Assembly: GCA_012729975.1 (NCBI GenBank)
Contig: JAAYBW010000285.1
Coordinates: 1-51,650, forward strand
Direction: 5' to 3'
From: Clostridiales bacterium
GTDB lineage: Bacteria > Bacillota > Clostridia > Oscillospirales > Oscillospiraceae
DNA: 51,650 nt
Shown: in pieces, positions 1 through 8,333 of the stretch
How positions within the stretch are numbered: the stretch's first letter is position 1
How the letters are laid out: each line of letters opens with the position of its first letter
Notes under the pieces: model-generated
The model's input: only the letters and a program-made list of their open reading frames with translations
Told to the model about the DNA's origin: nothing
The model's database searches: none
Made by a program: the position numbers and the translations under genes

Positions 1-1
1 T

Positions 2-121
2 ATATCCGAAGCGCTCGGGACTGCTCTTGTCCGCGCAGGAATCAGCGGGAAAATTGTAATTTTCGGTTCCCTTTACCATCAGGGGCCTGTACGGACATTT
101 TTCGGAAAAGATTCTTACTGA
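2..121 (+). CDS. C-terminal fragment, folylpolyglutamate synthase-like (partial)
   Basis: This open frame enters from the left edge and ends in TGA. It gives 39 residues with the pattern ALVRAG-KIVIFGSLYHQGPVR. FolC (folylpolyglutamate/dihydrofolate synthase) proteins usually end with a similar GSLYLVGEVR-like strand and turn, so FolC is the best guess. The catalytic domains lie outside the window, so this is family resemblance over a short tail only. The gene converges on tsf and shares a hairpin terminator with it. It could be another Mur-ligase-fold protein. Confidence 0.45.
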   Translation: MSEALGTALVRAGISGKIVIFGSLYHQGPVRTFFGKDSY

Positions 122-133
122 TTTTTACACAAT

Positions 134-176
134 AAAAGCGGGCGATGCGGTCTGAGCGCGTCGCCCGCTATTTTAT
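134..176. terminator. Bidirectional hairpin terminator between folC-like and tsf
   Basis: AGCGGGCGA and TCGCCCGCT form a GC-rich stem around a 15-nt loop. It is followed by ATTTTA on the plus strand and by TTTTATT on the minus strand. It sits between two convergent genes and can serve both. Rho-independent termination is inferred from the stem plus the short T-runs. Confidence 0.75.
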
Positions 177-197
177 GGCGATATAAGAATCTTATGA

Positions 198-1121
198 TTA
201 CTTAACCAGTGCCGCTACATCTGCGGCAAGGTCGGCAGTTGCCTTTTCCAGTCCCTCACCCTTCTCATAACGAGTGAATGAGACAACCTTTATCGTACAA
301 CCTGCTGCCTTGGCAACGTCGGAAACATGTTTTTCGACAGACTCTCCGGCCTCGCCTTTAACGTAATCCTGCTGAAGAAGGCAGTTTTCCTTGTAATACT
401 TGCTGATGCGTCCCATAACCATCTTCTCAATGATATTGTCGGGCTTGTTCGCGTTTTTAGGATCTTCTTTGGCCTGAATTGTAAGGATTTGTTTTTCTTT
501 TTCGATTGTGGCCGTGTCGACATCGGCTTTATCCAAAAAGGTCGGATTCATAGCCGCAACCTGCATGGCGAGATCTTTACCCAACTCAATAACAACCTCA
601 TTATCCGCCGCGCAGGAAGTATCAAGATTGACTATTACACCGATTTTACCGCCCATGTGTACATAGGGGACGGAAACACCGCTATCATAACGGGTAAAAC
701 GGCGAATCTTGATGTTTTCGCCGATTACCATGATTTTATCGTTCTGGACTTCCTGGACAGTCTTGTCACTGCCCGGATATTTGCATGCGTAAAGAGCGTC
801 AAGATCAGAGGGGTTATCCTTCGCTACCACCTCCGCTACCGAATGCACATATTCCGAAAACAGTTCGTTAGCGGCGACAAAGTCGGACTCGGCGTTTACT
901 TCCACCGCTACTCCTATGCCGTCATAAACTGCAGCGTAAGCGATACCTTCCGTCGCGGCCCTTCCCGATTTTTTCTGCGCGACAGCGAGTCCCTTCTCAC
1001 GAAGAAACTCGACAGCCTTTTCCATATCGCCGTCGGAAGCTTCAAGAGCTTTTTTGCAATCCATCATGCCAACGCCCGTCATTTCGCGGAGCGTTTTAAC
1101 ATCAGCGGCTGTATATGCCAT
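198..1121 (-). CDS. tsf: Elongation factor Ts
   Basis: The product (307 aa) is the guanine-nucleotide exchange factor for EF-Tu and acts in the cytoplasm during translation elongation. The N-terminus carries the UBA-like helix set and the signature LREMTGVGMMDCKKAL, followed by the dimerisation core with repeated EVNAESDFVA-type motifs. The length suits Clostridia, slightly longer than the E. coli protein. The ATG is preceded by AAAGGATGAT. The gene lies 20 bp downstream of rpsB in the near-universal rpsB-tsf order and is probably co-transcribed with it. The usual next gene, pyrH, is absent here because the operon ends at the terminator near base 150. Confidence 0.98.
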   Translation of the reverse strand: MAYTAADVKTLREMTGVGMMDCKKALEASDGDMEKAVEFLREKGLAVAQKKSGRAATEGIAYAAVYDGIGVAVEVNAESDFVAANELFSEYVHSVAEVVAKDNPSDLDALYACKYPGSDKTVQEVQNDKIMVIGENIKIRRFTRYDSGVSVPYVHMGGKIGVIVNLDTSCAADNEVVIELGKDLAMQVAAMNPTFLDKADVDTATIEKEKQILTIQAKEDPKNANKPDNIIEKMVMGRISKYYKENCLLQQDYVKGEAGESVEKHVSDVAKAAGCTIKVVSFTRYEKGEGLEKATADLAADVAALVK

Positions 1122-1141
1122 TTATATCATCCTTTCGTATC

Positions 1142-1879
1142 TCATTGAACATCATCGGTTTCAACTGCCGCTTCGGCAGCCGTGACGGTCTCTTCCGAAC
1201 CCTGTCGGCCTTCCTGTACCGCATTGGCCATTGTCGCGGATATCAGCCTGATAGCTCTGATCGCGTCGTCATTTCCGGGAATAATATAATCGATTTCATC
1301 CGGATCACAGTTGGTATCCACGATGGCGACAATCGGAATATTGAGCTTGCGGGCTTCGGCGATTGCGTTGCGTTCCTTGCGCGGGTCAATAATAAACAGC
1401 GCCCCCGGAAGTCTTTTCATATCCTTAACTCCGCCGAGGTATTTTTCAAGCTTTCCTATCTCTCCGGTGAGTTTTATGACTTCTTTTTTCGGAAGCATGT
1501 CGAATGTTCCGTCTTCCTGCATCTTACGAAGCTGCGCGAGCCTGTCTATTCTTGTGCGCATTGTTTTGAAGTTCGTAAGCATACCGCCAAGCCAGCGGGC
1601 GTTTACAAAATACTGGCCTACTCTCTCGGCTTCTTCGCGCACAGCGTCCTGAGCCTGTTTTTTTGTGCCGACGAAAAGGATGTTCTGACCGTTTTCGGAA
1701 AGCTGCCTGACAAAGTTATAAGCCTCCTCAAGCTTTCTTACCGTCTTCTGCAGGTCGATGATATAAATGCCGTTGCGCTCCATATAAATGTACGGAGCCA
1801 TTTTGGGATTCCAGCGCCTTGTCTGATGTCCGAAATGGACGCCCGCTTCAAGGAGCTGTTTCATTGATACTACTGCCAT
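1142..1879 (-). CDS. rpsB: 30S ribosomal protein S2
   Basis: Ribosomal protein S2 (245 aa) binds late to the 30S head-body junction and is needed to recruit bS1-like factors. The start [20 protein letters not shown] is the S2 signature, and the second signature, with [20 protein letters not shown], lies near residue 185. The C-terminus is a short acidic tail. The start codon follows a strong AGGAGG. It is the first gene of rpsB-tsf, and a promoter and a short hairpin-bearing leader can be seen upstream. S2 in other bacteria represses its own operon, so the leader may be autoregulatory, though this is inferred. Confidence 0.98.
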   Translation of the reverse strand: MAVVSMKQLLEAGVHFGHQTRRWNPKMAPYIYMERNGIYIIDLQKTVRKLEEAYNFVRQLSENGQNILFVGTKKQAQDAVREEAERVGQYFVNARWLGGMLTNFKTMRTRIDRLAQLRKMQEDGTFDMLPKKEVIKLTGEIGKLEKYLGGVKDMKRLPGALFIIDPRKERNAIAEARKLNIPIVAIVDTNCDPDEIDYIIPGNDDAIRAIRLISATMANAVQEGRQGSEETVTAAEAAVETDDVQ

Positions 1880-1917
1880 GATAATTCCTCCTATTTTGTT
1901 TTTACCTCCACCCGTAT

Positions 1918-1965
1918 CAGCCTTTTAACCCACCCCGCTATGCGGGGCACAGGAGTTAATTGTCC
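1918..1965 (-). promoter_or_regulatory. rpsB leader with small GC hairpin
   Basis: The untranslated leader between the rpsB promoter and start codon contains CCCCGC-ATA-GCGGGG, a tight 6-bp hairpin, next to C-rich and A-rich single-stranded stretches. No T-run follows, so it does not look like a terminator. Ribosomal protein leaders often bind their own product. I cannot match this one to a named leader family. Confidence 0.3.
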
Positions 1966-1988
1966 TCGGGTGTGCGTAATGCCGTAGT

Positions 1989-2017
1989 ATAATAACATAA
2001 CATGTTTCCGTATGCAA
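1989..2017 (-). promoter_or_regulatory. Sigma-A-type promoter for rpsB-tsf
   Basis: On the minus strand TTGCAT and TATTAT are separated by 17 bp, upstream of rpsB with a leader of roughly 100 nt. Position and spacing suit a vegetative promoter for the ribosomal operon. Confidence 0.55.
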
Positions 2018-2032
2018 GCTGATTTTTATTTC

Positions 2033-2317
2033 TTATATGATATTCTTTCGTTTTTCTATTTTCCCGCGCCGATATTCTCCCACTACTTCAACAAGGATTA
2101 TGTCCTCTCCCATGCGTGATATGTTTTCCCAAGGCAGAATATAGTCATCTTCCCGCCCGAACAGGCCGAAAATACGGGGTGGTCCCGGCACTACCAATGC
2201 TTTTATGCTGCCGCTTTGTATGTCGATGAGAACATCCTCCACAAAACCCAGACGGGCTCCGTCCGTAATGTTGATAACTTCCCTGTTTCTGAGTTCGGCT
2301 ATTCTGCATTGCCGCAT
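2033..2317 (-). CDS. YlmC/YmxH family PRC-barrel sporulation protein
   Basis: This 94-aa protein is a single PRC-barrel domain, beginning MRQCRIAELRNREVINITDG and containing GFVEDVLIDIQSGSIKALVVPG. The YlmC/YmxH group is widespread in spore-forming Firmicutes and linked to sporulation genes, but its biochemical role is unknown. The start is supported by GGAGG six bases upstream. The residues DDYILPWENISRMGEDIILVE match the usual C-terminal part. It sits between pncB and the ribosomal operon. Confidence 0.85.
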   Translation of the reverse strand: MRQCRIAELRNREVINITDGARLGFVEDVLIDIQSGSIKALVVPGPPRIFGLFGREDDYILPWENISRMGEDIILVEVVGEYRRGKIEKRKNII

Positions 2318-2334
2318 CTCACACCTCCGGATGC

Positions 2335-2366
2335 GAAAGTCGGGGGGGTATCAAACCTCCCCGACC
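2335..2366 (-). terminator. Probable terminator after nicotinate phosphoribosyltransferase
   Basis: GTCGGGG and CCCCGAC flank a loop, with further pairs extending the stem. On the minus strand the stem is followed by only a short CTTTCG. Its position just after the stop codon of the upstream gene favours a terminator or mRNA-end hairpin. Confidence 0.5.
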
Positions 2367-2400
2367 TATGTTTATGCTCGGATTATAAATCTATTCCGAT

Positions 2401-3864
2401 TCAAAACCGGCATTCATTGTGCTTGAGCAGATCCTGTTTTATCTGCCAGAGCTTCGGCGACAGGTCAACATAGTATTGGTGAGGATTTTCAAAGCGCTTT
2501 ACGGTATCCCAAAGAAGCGCCACCTGATCGGCGCAATAGTCTCTTATGGTTTTTATATCCGGCAGATCGTATACCAGTTTTCCGTCTTTGAAAATGGGGA
2601 CGAGCAGTTCTTTTGCGACGTAGTCCTTCTGTATACTCCGCTTCCACGTCATCAGGGGGTCGAAAAGAAGCAGAGGCGCGCTGAAGTCAGGCACCTCGTC
2701 ATGCACACACAGATAGTCGGCGTATGCCTGGCCGGTTTTATTTTCAAATATTCTGTAGATTTTTTTAAAGTGCGGTGTTGTTATTTTCTCCGGATTCTCG
2801 CTGATCTTGATTTTCGGTATAATATTGCCGGCGGAATCTTCTATTGCGGCAAGTTTGTAAACTCCTCCGAATACAGGGTCACTTTTCGCGGTTATAAGGC
2901 GTTCGCCGACTCCGAAGGAATCAACCTGCGCTCCCTGATAAAGCACATCCTGTATGAGACTCTCGTCGAGCGAATTTGATACGGTGATCTTCGCGAAATC
3001 CAGTCCTGCGTCATCGAGCATCTTTCTGACATTCTTTGTTAGATAGGCGATGTCACCCGAATCAAGCCGAACGCCGAAATTTCTAACGCCCTTCGGCTCT
3101 AGAACCTCTTTATAAGCGCGTATAGCGTTCGGTACACCGCTTTTAAGCGTGTTGTAGGTATCTACCAGAAGTGTTGTGTTGTTAGGATAAATTTCGCAAT
3201 AAGTCTTAAACGCCTCATATTCCGAATCAAACATCTGGACCCATGAGTGGGCCATAGTACCCGTAGCGGGAATCCCGTAATCCCGATCGCTGATTGTACA
3301 TGCCGTCGCTGTGCATCCGCCTATATACGCGGCCCTTGCTCCCAAAATAGCCCCGTCGGCTCCCTGCGCCCTGCGGGATCCGAATTCGGCCACTGCCCGG
3401 CCTTGAGCCGCGCGGACTATTCTGTTTGCTTTTGTCGCTATCATTGACTGATGGTTTATCGTAAGAAGGAGAAATGTTTCGATGAACTGAGCTTGCACGG
3501 CGGGAGCGCGCACGGTAAGCAGTGGCTCGCTAGGAAATACGGGAGTACCTTCGGGTACGGCGTATATATCACCTGTAAATTCGAAATCTTTAAGATGCCG
3601 CAGGAACTTCTCGCTGAATATTCCTTTGGAACGCAAAAATTCAATATCATTTTGCGAAAAGTGCAGGTTCTGTATGTATTCGACAATCTGCTCAAGTCCG
3701 GCGGCTATCGCGAAGCCGCCCCCGTCGGGAACCGTACGGAAAAACATATCAAAATAGGAAATGCGGTCGCTCATTCCGCTTTCGTAATAGCCGTTAGCCA
3801 TGGTAAGCTCATAATAATCACAGAGCATGGTGTAATTTTGTCTATTGTTATTCAACTTAATCAT
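2401..3864 (-). CDS. pncB: Nicotinate phosphoribosyltransferase
   Basis: The enzyme (487 aa) joins nicotinate and PRPP to give nicotinate mononucleotide, the salvage entry to NAD. Family hallmarks are YELTMANGYYESG near the N-terminus, the EFGSRRAQGADGA segment near residue 165, the histidine-containing GTMAHSWVQMF that is autophosphorylated in the family, and FGVRLDSGDIAYL in the barrel. The length is normal for the long Firmicutes form. The first ATG is used although its ribosome site (AGGGA) is weak. The second ATG, 13 codons on, has none. A TTTACA-17-TAAAAT promoter lies upstream, so it probably forms its own unit. Confidence 0.93.
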   Translation of the reverse strand: MIKLNNNRQNYTMLCDYYELTMANGYYESGMSDRISYFDMFFRTVPDGGGFAIAAGLEQIVEYIQNLHFSQNDIEFLRSKGIFSEKFLRHLKDFEFTGDIYAVPEGTPVFPSEPLLTVRAPAVQAQFIETFLLLTINHQSMIATKANRIVRAAQGRAVAEFGSRRAQGADGAILGARAAYIGGCTATACTISDRDYGIPATGTMAHSWVQMFDSEYEAFKTYCEIYPNNTTLLVDTYNTLKSGVPNAIRAYKEVLEPKGVRNFGVRLDSGDIAYLTKNVRKMLDDAGLDFAKITVSNSLDESLIQDVLYQGAQVDSFGVGERLITAKSDPVFGGVYKLAAIEDSAGNIIPKIKISENPEKITTPHFKKIYRIFENKTGQAYADYLCVHDEVPDFSAPLLLFDPLMTWKRSIQKDYVAKELLVPIFKDGKLVYDLPDIKTIRDYCADQVALLWDTVKRFENPHQYYVDLSPKLWQIKQDLLKHNECRF

Positions 3865-3903
3865 TCCCTATATAATTTAAAGGAAGTTGGCACCGGTACT
3901 CTG

Positions 3904-3932
3904 ATTTTATTCTATTCCGCTCCTTTTGTAAA
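3904..3932 (-). promoter_or_regulatory. Candidate sigma-A promoter for pncB
   Basis: TTTACA and TAAAAT with 17-bp spacing on the minus strand, about 40 bp upstream of the pncB start codon and downstream of the sigG stop. The call rests on position and consensus fit alone. Confidence 0.45.
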
Positions 3933-3964
3933 GCGTATCGGATAAATGCGCCGAATACTCAAAG

Positions 3965-4735
3965 TCATATATACTTTTTTATCTGGTTGATCGCGTTTTT
4001 TTCCAGGCGCGAAACCTGTGCCTGGCTTATTCCTATCTCCGATGAAACCTCCATCTGAGTCTTTCCCTCATAAAAACGCAAAGCAAGTATCTGCTTTTCA
4101 CGGTTCCCGAGATGGGACACCGCTTCGGTCAGCGATAGCTTTTCAAGCCAGCTGTCGTCCGTGTTTTTCGTGTCGCTCACCTGATCCATAACACATATTG
4201 TATCACTTCCGTCGCTGTATACAGGCTCATAAAGAGAAACAGGCTCCATCACGGCCTCGGTCGCGAAGACTACATCCTCTCTTTTTATATCCAACATCTG
4301 TGCTATTTCTTCTACGCTCGGCTCGCGCTGATGCTCTCCCGTAAAACGCTCTTTTGCCTGAAGCACGCGATATGCCGTATCGCGCATGCTTCTTGATACG
4401 CGTATTGAGCTGTTGTCTCGAAGGTATCTTCTTATTTCACCGATAATCATAGGTACACCGTAGGTACTGAACCTTACATTCAGCGAAAGATCAAAGTTGT
4501 CGATAGCTTTTATAAGTCCTACACAGCCTACCTGGAAAAGATCGTCGGCATGCTCTCCGCGCCCTACAAATTTTTGTATTACCGAGAGCACGAGGCGCAG
4601 ATTTCCGGAGATAAGCTCATCTCTTGCCTTTTTATCCCCTGCTTTGCTCCGCTTTAACAGTTCTACGGTCTCCTCGTTTTTAAGGACCTTTAAGCGCGAA
4701 GTGTTCACTCCGCTGAGTTCGACTTTTCCCTGCAT
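3965..4735 (-). CDS. sigG: RNA polymerase sporulation sigma factor SigG
   Basis: Sigma-G (256 aa) drives late forespore transcription during endospore formation. Region 2 is present with NLRLVLSVIQKFVGRGEHADDLFQVG and the DNA-melting segment FDLSLNVRFSTYGVPMIIGEIRRYLRD. Region 4 ends with the helix-turn-helix TQMEVSSEIGISQAQVSRLE. The N-terminus VELSGVNTSRLKVLKNEET is typical of SigG, not SigF. The gene follows spoIIGA and sigE in the same order as in Bacillus, separated from sigE by 210 bp. Such a gap usually carries a forespore-specific promoter, but I could not pick one with confidence. Confidence 0.95.
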   Translation of the reverse strand: MQGKVELSGVNTSRLKVLKNEETVELLKRSKAGDKKARDELISGNLRLVLSVIQKFVGRGEHADDLFQVGCVGLIKAIDNFDLSLNVRFSTYGVPMIIGEIRRYLRDNSSIRVSRSMRDTAYRVLQAKERFTGEHQREPSVEEIAQMLDIKREDVVFATEAVMEPVSLYEPVYSDGSDTICVMDQVSDTKNTDDSWLEKLSLTEAVSHLGNREKQILALRFYEGKTQMEVSSEIGISQAQVSRLEKNAINQIKKYI

Positions 4736-4945
4736 CGCAAAGCCTCCCCGTGAAACACATTCCGTATTACACGGTCAGTATTTCCTCAGGGAGGTAATTT
4801 GATACCTGTCGTTATTTCCGATTTTATCCGGCTAAGTCCGGTTATTCTGTTAATTTTGGAGACTTACATTACAAATCGCCTCGACGCTTCCCGAAACCGC
4901 GATCTATATCAAATGTTAAATGCTTATAATAAACGTCCGGTATTT

Positions 4946-5668
4946 TTATGTTGCCATTGACTTTATCATCTCTCGCCTGAGTCTCGTTATGATTCTTTTT
5001 TCGAGACGCGATATATAGCTTTGCGATATTCCCATGCTGTCAGCAACCTCTTTTTGCGTCAGTTCATGCGCTCCCCCAAGTCCGAACCGCATTATGATTA
5101 TGCTCTGTTCTCTCTCCGTCAGCCTTGCCAGCGCCTGTACGAGCAGCTCTTTATCGGCATTATCTTCAAGAGGCCGTATAATCATATCCGCGTCTGTCCC
5201 CAGTATCTCCGAGAGCAGCAGTTCATTTCCGTCCCAATCCGTATTAAGGGGTTCATCAAAGGATATCTCCAGCTTTTGTGCGCCTGTCTTTCTAAGGAAC
5301 ATCAGAATTTCATTTTCAATGCATCTGGATGCGTAGGTTGCGAGTTTTATGTTTTTTCCGCCGTCGAAAGTGTTTATGGATTTGATAAGTCCTATTGTTC
5401 CGATAGAAATAAGATCTTCGATATTTATACCCGTGTTTTCAAACCTTCTTGCTATGTAAACAACCAGTCTCAGATTTCGCTCTATAAGCGCGCTTCTTGC
5501 TTCCGGGTCGCCTTCCGCAAGGCGGCGCAGCAAGTAAGCTTCCTCGGGTTTGTCAAGCGGTGGCGGCAGAGTGTCGCTTCCGCCGATGTACAGCAGATCA
5601 CATGAATTTATCGATTCTAACCTGGCTAATATGATTTCTAGCGTTAGTCTTGTGTTTAGTTTACCCAT
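4946..5668 (-). CDS. sigE: RNA polymerase sporulation sigma factor SigE (pro-form)
   Basis: Sigma-E (240 aa from the chosen ATG) directs early mother-cell gene expression. The first 30 or so residues form a pro-sequence ending in [20 protein letters not shown], closely like the Bacillus cleavage region where SpoIIGA removes the pro-peptide. Region 2 ([26 protein letters not shown]) and the region 4 helix-turn-helix ([22 protein letters not shown]) are intact. I start at the ATG one base after the spoIIGA stop, nine bases past a GGAG. The track's upstream ATG lies too close to that site. Coupled translation with spoIIGA is likely. Confidence 0.95.
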   Translation of the reverse strand: MGKLNTRLTLEIILARLESINSCDLLYIGGSDTLPPPLDKPEEAYLLRRLAEGDPEARSALIERNLRLVVYIARRFENTGINIEDLISIGTIGLIKSINTFDGGKNIKLATYASRCIENEILMFLRKTGAQKLEISFDEPLNTDWDGNELLLSEILGTDADMIIRPLEDNADKELLVQALARLTEREQSIIIMRFGLGGAHELTQKEVADSMGISQSYISRLEKRIITRLRREMIKSMAT

Positions 5669-5669
5669 T

Positions 5670-6503
5670 TCACGCATCTCCGTTCACTATTGCGGAACAA
5701 TCGGAACCGCTTATTAGACTCGTCGGCGATATCGCTATCCACCGTCCCTTTTGCTGACTTCCGGCTACTGTAACCTTATCTGCCCGGAACGCAGGCAGCA
5801 ATCCCCCGTCCACGCCGACAGCCCTGTATGATACAAGCCTCATTCGCACGGATGACTGTCTGTTCCAGATTTCAGACAGCTTATCCGGTGCCGTCATCTT
5901 TTCATCGCAAATAATTCGGGCTATTTCGTTGCGAAAAAGCTCTTTTACCGCGTCGGCTTCCACAACAGGCAAAATGCCTCCCGTCAGCGGATCACGCAGC
6001 GAGTTGCCCGTGTCCCGCAAAGCTCGCAATTTTACGCTTTTCCCATCAAGTTCAATAGTTAACTCCGCAGTCCCTCCCTTGCCGTCTCTTGATTGCGAAA
6101 AGCGAAATACACCTGTTGTAACAACATAAGTAGCCGCTAGAACAAACGGAACTGCCCGAGCAGGCAGACTGTCGCTTCCGATCGTATAAAGCAGGGCCCA
6201 TGTGACTCCCGCGAACGTCGCCGATGAAAGAAAAAATACCGCGCATACACGGGGAAGACGCTTTTGCTCGCCGTATGCGCAAAGCACCATCAACAGCCCG
6301 ACGGGTACGATAAGCCACGGGGAAGACAAAAACGAAAAACCGGGGAATACGGACAGGACAGAAAAAAGAGCGCCCAGAACCGCTCCGAGGAGTATCCTCG
6401 TGAGTCGGGTTCTGAGAGCGCAAATACGTCCGGCTGCCAGAAGGAGCAATCCGTCTGCAGCCAAATTCATTATGAAAAGACTGTCGGCATATATAACCCG
6501 CAT
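5670..6503 (-). CDS. spoIIGA: Sigma-E processing aspartic protease SpoIIGA
   Basis: SpoIIGA (277 aa) is a membrane aspartic protease that cleaves pro-sigma-E in response to the forespore protein SpoIIR. The N-terminal half holds about five hydrophobic helices, starting [20 protein letters not shown]. The C-terminal half is the protease domain, and the motif [18 protein letters not shown] contains the DTGN active-site aspartate. The protein is slightly shorter than Bacillus SpoIIGA. The ATG three codons inside the track ORF matches the family start better than the GTG. sigE, its substrate gene, follows immediately. Confidence 0.93.
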   Translation of the reverse strand: MRVIYADSLFIMNLAADGLLLLAAGRICALRTRLTRILLGAVLGALFSVLSVFPGFSFLSSPWLIVPVGLLMVLCAYGEQKRLPRVCAVFFLSSATFAGVTWALLYTIGSDSLPARAVPFVLAATYVVTTGVFRFSQSRDGKGGTAELTIELDGKSVKLRALRDTGNSLRDPLTGGILPVVEADAVKELFRNEIARIICDEKMTAPDKLSEIWNRQSSVRMRLVSYRAVGVDGGLLPAFRADKVTVAGSQQKGRWIAISPTSLISGSDCSAIVNGDA

Positions 6504-6580
6504 TTCGCTCACCCGAAGCGATCATACACCGAGGGACATGCGAAAGCGGTCAAAGACGGTGCGATGTCTTTGTAGAATAA

Positions 6581-7645
6581 TCAGAGAGATTCGAGTATGC
6601 GCTCAAGTACTGCGATAAGTATATCCATGTCCTCTTCTGTCCCTACGGAGATTCGCAGTCTGTCGCTGATACGGGGAGTTTTAAAGTAGCGCACGAGCAC
6701 CCCATTTTGCCTTAATGCCGAAAACAGGGTCTCGGCACTTGCTGTAGAATGACGAGCGAATACGAAGTTTGACTTTGAATCCGTCAGTTCAAAACCCAGC
6801 TTTTTCAGCCTTTCCGATGTGTGTTCCCGGGTCTGCGCTACCTTCGCGCAGCAAGCGCTTATGTATGATGAGTCTTTAAACGCCGCGGCGGCACCGGCTT
6901 GTGCCAATGAGTCAAGCGTATATGAATTAATCGAGTTTTTAACTTTGTTGAGTCCTTTTATCAGCTTTTCGTCGCCTATCGCCCAGCCGATTCTCAGGCC
7001 GGCCAGTGAAGCTGACTTGCTGAGAGTTCTGACAATAAGAAGGTTATTATATTTACTGATAAGCGGAACCGCGCTTTCCGCGCCGAAGTCAACATAGGCT
7101 TCGTCGCATAATACAACACAGCCGGGATTATTTTCGGCTATGCGGCCGATTTCGGCGGCAGGAAGAGCGATTCCGGTCGGCGCGTTTGGATTTGCTATTA
7201 CTACCCCTGCCTGTGAATTAAAAAACTTTTCGACAGGTATCGAAAGATCATCAGACAGAGCCACAATGTCGCAGTTTATTCCATAGAGCTTGGCATATAC
7301 GGGATAGAAACTGTACGATATGTCCGGCATACGCAGAACGCCGCGTCCCGTAAAAAACGCGCGGAAACACATTGCGAGAACCTCATCGCTGCCGTTTCCC
7401 ATAAAAACCTGTTCGGGTTTCACTCCGCAGGCGAGCGCTGCGGCCTCGGTGAGCTCAGAGCAGTTCGGGTCAGGGTATAAACGCAATCCGTCACCGGCAG
7501 CGGCTATTATAGCCTCCAGGACACGCTCGGACGGCGGATACGGATTTTCATTGGTGTTGAGTTTAATATACTTTTTGTCTTTCGGCTGTTCGCCCGGAAC
7601 ATACTCATCGATATCGAACAGATCCGGGCTCCACAAACTGCTCAT
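6581..7645 (-). CDS. hisC: Histidinol-phosphate aminotransferase-like PLP enzyme
   Basis: A fold-type I aminotransferase (354 aa) of the HisC family, which converts imidazole-acetol phosphate to histidinol phosphate with glutamate. Visible features are KLNTNENPYPPS at the N-terminus, MGNGSDEVLAM, NPNAPTG, CDEAYVDF, and the PLP-lysine motif RTLSKSASLAGLRIGWAIG. No other histidine genes are nearby, so an alternative role in aromatic amino acid transamination is possible. Its ATG overlaps the stop of the upstream DUF951 gene (TGATGA context), which suggests coupled translation. Confidence 0.88.
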   Translation of the reverse strand: MSSLWSPDLFDIDEYVPGEQPKDKKYIKLNTNENPYPPSERVLEAIIAAAGDGLRLYPDPNCSELTEAAALACGVKPEQVFMGNGSDEVLAMCFRAFFTGRGVLRMPDISYSFYPVYAKLYGINCDIVALSDDLSIPVEKFFNSQAGVVIANPNAPTGIALPAAEIGRIAENNPGCVVLCDEAYVDFGAESAVPLISKYNNLLIVRTLSKSASLAGLRIGWAIGDEKLIKGLNKVKNSINSYTLDSLAQAGAAAAFKDSSYISACCAKVAQTREHTSERLKKLGFELTDSKSNFVFARHSTASAETLFSALRQNGVLVRYFKTPRISDRLRISVGTEEDMDILIAVLERILESL

Positions 7646-7830
7646 CAGACATCTTCCCTTTCCACAGCTTTAATGCTTTTTTCCGCTTTTCCCCTCGGTT
7701 CCATTATAACGCGGCCGCATCCCTTGCAGCGAAGGCCGAAATCCATGCCGATTCTGAGAACAAGCCACCTGTTTGAGCCGCAGGGATGATTCTTTTTCAT
7801 TACGAGCGTGTCGCCTACCTTGATATCCAT
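7645..7830 (-). CDS. DUF951 family small protein
   Basis: A 61-aa protein beginning MDIKVGDTLVMKKNHPCGSN and containing a CGSNRW and a CKGCGR motif. The pattern is that of DUF951, a conserved but uncharacterised Firmicutes family. The three cysteines suggest a small metal-binding or ribosome-associated fold, which is inference. The ATG follows GGAGGG by five bases. The gene overlaps hisC by one base. Confidence 0.85.
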   Translation of the reverse strand: MDIKVGDTLVMKKNHPCGSNRWLVLRIGMDFGLRCKGCGRVIMEPRGKAEKSIKAVEREDV

Positions 7831-7901
7831 TGCAACCCTCCGTCATAATAGTGCGTTCTGCGGGGCATAATATACCCAATACTTAGTAACGGAGGTATAT
7901 C

Positions 7902-8273
7902 ATGTCCGCGAAGATAATCGCAGCGTTTGAAAACCGAGATCTGGCAGATCTGGCAGCTGCAAGATTGCATCGCGCCGGATTGGTTTATTCGTCCTCAACC
8001 GAATCCGTTGACTCCGAAGTCGTTAAAGCTCCTGTCGCTCCACGCTATTGCGCAAATCTTCTTTTCCCGTTTCCGCCCCTGAATATATACGCTGCCGGTG
8101 TCGACACCGGATACTCAAGATTAGGAAGCAAAGCGCTGATCGGACGCGACGTATCCGGTCACCCGCTTGTAGAACGCGGCGAAGTGAAAGTGAGACTGAA
8201 TATCAGGAATGATCAGGTTGAACAGGCGCGAGCGCTGCTTCGCAACGCCGGAGCATACGATATAATAATGTGA
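7902..8273 (+). CDS. Small protein of unknown function, possible repeated ferredoxin-like fold
   Basis: I do not recognise this 123-aa protein firmly. It begins KIIAAFENRDLADLAAARLH and ends EVKVRLNIRNDQVEQARALLRNAGAYDIIM. That start and end resemble the beta-alpha-beta pattern of general-stress YflT/DUF1269-like proteins, where residues are spliced around a variable middle. The ribosome site is very good (GGAGG, six bases before ATG), so the gene is probably real. It diverges from DUF951. No membrane segment or signal peptide is seen. Confidence 0.7.
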   Translation: MSAKIIAAFENRDLADLAAARLHRAGLVYSSSTESVDSEVVKAPVAPRYCANLLFPFPPLNIYAAGVDTGYSRLGSKALIGRDVSGHPLVERGEVKVRLNIRNDQVEQARALLRNAGAYDIIM

Positions 8274-8333
8274 AGTCTGAATTGCGGACACCGGCAATTA
8301 AGCGCGCCCGTTCGATAAGCCGCGGTGGAGTCT

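Noticed and set aside
327-1867. Long plus-strand ORFs opposite tsf and rpsB
   Set aside because: They are antisense shadows of well-identified ribosomal and elongation factor genes, with no ribosome sites.
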